Source of the DNA: a virus | Reading direction: 5' to 3' (one strand) | Virus record (IMG/VR): IMGVR_UViG_3300028393_000360 | Span: 1-22,610 of that record | Length of the DNA stretch: 22,610 nucleotides | Part shown: positions 15,870-22,610 of the stretch, in pieces | Layout of the letters: the number at the start of each line of letters is the position of its first letter | Position numbering within the stretch: position 1 is the first letter of the stretch | Notes under the pieces: generated by a model | The model's input: the letters and a program-made list of their open reading frames with translations, nothing else | Told to the model about the DNA's origin: nothing | Databases searched by the model: none | Translations under genes and position numbers: made by a program

Positions 15870-17039
15870 ATGGCAGAAATTACAACCAGTCAAATTGGTA
15901 ATGGTACAACCGCTTATGGGTCAGATATCGTTGTCAAGGACTTAGATTTAGATGTTTCTAATCGTGTTAAAGATGATACACCTGTACTAAACATGTGTAT
16001 GAGTAAAAAGCGCAAAGTTAACTCAACCTTGCCTTTATGGACAGATGACATTTATCGTTTACCACAAGTTCAAGCGCAAGTTGAAGGTGCTACTGTTAAT
16101 ACCAGTCAAGCAGAATCAAATCAGCGTTTCAATTTAGGTAACTACACACAGATTTTTAGTACTGTTATCGCAGCATCTGGAACTGCTCGTGCCGTCATGC
16201 AGAGTGGTGGCGATCCACAAGCATATCAAGAAGTCAAGCAATTGATTGAATTGATGTTTGATGTGGAACAGCAATTAGTTCGTAACGATCAAATCGGTAC
16301 AAAATATGCTGGTCAAACAGGTACAGCAAGTGGTCTTCCATCAGGTCAAACTGGCCGTCGTATGGGTTCATTAGCAGCATTCGCAGGTACACAATCTTTC
16401 AATGTTACATCAAATGACGCAACTCAAATGGTGACTTTCACTAATAATGAAGATACTGACTCCGCTACTTATGTAGTAGGTCAGTTGAATGTTACTGGTG
16501 GTGGTAGCAACTACTTTGGATCTAGCGATTTCGTGAATCAAGTATTCAGTCCAGTATTGTACAAGCAATTGGTAACTGTTGCTGAAGAACGCTACAACGC
16601 TAAAATCCGTTCAATGGTTGCTCCAACAAGTTTGAGAACAATCATTAGTGATAACATCGTTAGTTCTAACAACAATGTAAACCGTCGTAATGTTGAGCGT
16701 GGTGACACGATTCAAACCTACGAAGGTGACTTCAACTACACTTATGAAGTTTATGATTCTTGGATCATGGACCAATCAGGTGTAAGTCACTCAATCTACT
16801 TCTTGAATGAAGATGTGTTACAATGGGGTTCATTGCGTGATCTAGGACCTAATAATGAAGTATTCAGTAATGCTGACGCTTCTCTAGACCAATTCATCAT
16901 GGAAGGAACATTAATTGTTCGTAACCCAGCTGGAGTTGGTATGTTGAATCAGATTACCAATACAGGTTCACTAGTAACTACACCACGCGGTGCTTCAATC
17001 GTACAGCGTGTAAACACTGGTGCTGGCGATACATATTAA
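15870..17039 (+). CDS. Major capsid protein, SU10-like (DUF5309 type)
   Basis: This is a 389-residue protein with features I associate with the SU10 / DUF5309 capsid family: N-terminal KDLDLDVSNRVKDDTPVLNM (23-42), NYTQIFSTVIAASGTARAV (91-109), a long helix with ELMFDVEQQLVRNDQ (127-141), then the Gly-rich GRRMGSLAAFAG (162-173) and a second half rich in beta strands. These are HK97-fold coat proteins that build the icosahedral head. The strongest ribosome site in the window (TTAAGGAGA at 15856-15864) precedes it, and a strong terminator follows, both expected for the most abundant virion protein. Confidence 0.88.
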   Translation: MAEITTSQIGNGTTAYGSDIVVKDLDLDVSNRVKDDTPVLNMCMSKKRKVNSTLPLWTDDIYRLPQVQAQVEGATVNTSQAESNQRFNLGNYTQIFSTVIAASGTARAVMQSGGDPQAYQEVKQLIELMFDVEQQLVRNDQIGTKYAGQTGTASGLPSGQTGRRMGSLAAFAGTQSFNVTSNDATQMVTFTNNEDTDSATYVVGQLNVTGGGSNYFGSSDFVNQVFSPVLYKQLVTVAEERYNAKIRSMVAPTSLRTIISDNIVSSNNNVNRRNVERGDTIQTYEGDFNYTYEVYDSWIMDQSGVSHSIYFLNEDVLQWGSLRDLGPNNEVFSNADASLDQFIMEGTLIVRNPAGVGMLNQITNTGSLVTTPRGASIVQRVNTGAGDTY

Positions 17040-17060
17040 TCACTAGATTAATACAACAAG

Positions 17061-17085
17061 AAAAGCCCCTTCTGGGGCTTTTTTT
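17061..17085 (+). terminator. Rho-independent terminator after the capsid gene
   Basis: AAAAGCCCC (17061-17069), loop TTCT, then GGGGCTTTTTTT (17074-17085): a GC-rich stem followed by an uninterrupted T run. This is the classical intrinsic terminator layout, 21 bases after the capsid stop codon. Confidence 0.93.
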
Positions 17086-17113
17086 GTAAGTATACACAAT
17101 AAACATAGAATGA

Positions 17114-17121
17114 CTAAATAT
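17114..17121 (+). promoter_or_regulatory. CTAAATAT motif restarting transcription after the terminator
   Basis: CTAAATAT lies 28 bases after the capsid terminator and ends 4 bases before the ATG at 17126. A promoter is needed here if the terminator is efficient, which makes this one of the better supported promoter candidates. No Shine-Dalgarno precedes the start. Confidence 0.5.
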
Positions 17122-17125
17122 ATAC

Positions 17126-17710
17126 ATGAACAATATAAACGAACCTGAATATTTAAGCGACAAAGAGCCTGAAAAGAACCACGATTATTGGAGACAAGAT
17201 CATGGTGGAATGGTAACAAATCATAATGGTGTAGCAGATAAACTACTAAAGAATGACAAGTTATATCAATCAATGAAGGGTGACTGGAAAAGAAGTGATT
17301 GGAATAAAAGCAAGAACATCAAAGTAACGACTGGTCGTGAAGATGGTAAGTTTTTTATTCAAAGAGAACAACATAATACAGATGAAGTAGCAGAATATTG
17401 CGCTCAATATCGTAAGTTAGCAGAAATGGGAGTTCCTGATCCATTAGCACCATTGATGCCAGACGGTAAACTTGGTTATAAATGGATGGATTTACCAACA
17501 GTTATTTCTATTCGTATTAGTGATGAGTATTTTGGTGGTATTCCCTGGAACGCACTTAAGAATGATAGAACATTAAAAGCACAATTCTATCGTGTAGTTC
17601 AGCAAGAATACCCACAATATGTTTGCTATCCACATGGCAAATTACCTATTCCAATTGAGGTCCCGTACCCAAGTAAAGTAGGACAACAGAAATTTTTTAG
17701 AGGACATTAA
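17126..17710 (+). CDS. Unknown protein between capsid and adaptor
   Basis: This is a 194-residue protein with a hydrophilic N-terminus (NEPEYLSDKEPEKNHDYWRQ, residues 4-23), a central basic segment (KGDWKRSDWNKSKNIKV) and a more compact C-terminal half rich in aromatic residues and proline (LGYKWMDLPTVISIRIS; EYFGGIPWNALKNDR; YPQYVCYPHGKLPIP). The C-terminal half shows a helix-like segment (WNALKNDRTLKAQFYRVVQQ) and may be a folded domain; I do not recognise the family. It starts soon after the capsid terminator and ends two bases before the adaptor gene, so it likely belongs to the head-completion unit (inference). Confidence 0.7.
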   Translation: MNNINEPEYLSDKEPEKNHDYWRQDHGGMVTNHNGVADKLLKNDKLYQSMKGDWKRSDWNKSKNIKVTTGREDGKFFIQREQHNTDEVAEYCAQYRKLAEMGVPDPLAPLMPDGKLGYKWMDLPTVISIRISDEYFGGIPWNALKNDRTLKAQFYRVVQQEYPQYVCYPHGKLPIPIEVPYPSKVGQQKFFRGH

Positions 17711-17712
17711 TA

Positions 17713-22610
<4,898 letters not shown>

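Overview
The window is an A+T-rich piece of a tailed bacteriophage genome (Caudoviricetes), densely packed with virion structure and DNA-packaging genes. The capsid protein looks like the SU10 / DUF5309 type. A large portal, an adaptor-like protein and a set of ejection-type internal virion proteins are present, and no sheath, tube or tape-measure gene is seen. This suggests short-tailed (podovirus) morphology. The host cannot be read from the sequence. Most genes have clear AAAGGA/AAGGAG ribosome binding sites, and the style resembles uncultured aquatic phages (inference). No integrase, replication gene, tRNA, IS element or CRISPR array is visible. No stretch above 300 bases lacks a gene.

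Layout on the + strand. (1) 2-1009 is the 3' end of a gene with Gly-Ala-Ser collagen-like repeats; its start lies outside the window. (2) 1047-6933 holds three ejection-module genes: a Gln/Ala-rich protein, a large protein with a lytic transglycosylase domain, and an 864-residue protein that joins an ejection-type N-terminus to an AAA+ ATPase module. (3) 6938-7369 is a Dps/ferritin-like gene, followed by the only minus-strand gene, a GNAT-like acetyltransferase (7428-7937). (4) 7997-11947 is the packaging region: a probable small-terminase gene, a 48-codon conserved microprotein, two basic low-complexity proteins, a 255-residue unknown, a 108-residue protein translationally coupled to its neighbours, and the large terminase. 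(5) 11993-17039 is head assembly: portal, a small unknown, scaffold and major capsid protein, closed by a strong intrinsic terminator. (6) 17126-22610 holds an unknown protein, a head-tail adaptor with two apparently inserted beta modules, and a very long collagen-like fibre gene that runs off the right edge.

The genes fit one late-expression programme. TerS/TerL pump DNA through the portal into a scaffold-built capsid, the adaptor joins portal to tail, fibres contact the host, and ejection proteins open the cell wall. A short A/T motif, (A/C/G/T)TAAATA(C/T/G/A), sits in most intergenic gaps, including on the minus strand in front of the one minus-strand gene. It resembles T4-type late promoters.

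Most worth a second look: the AAA+ ATPase fused to a virion ejection-like protein, with a second degenerate AAA-like half; the Dps-like protein with one altered ferroxidase ligand; the antisense acetyltransferase; the TAAATA motif abutting start codons that lack Shine-Dalgarno sequences; and the collagen-like sequence at both window edges.
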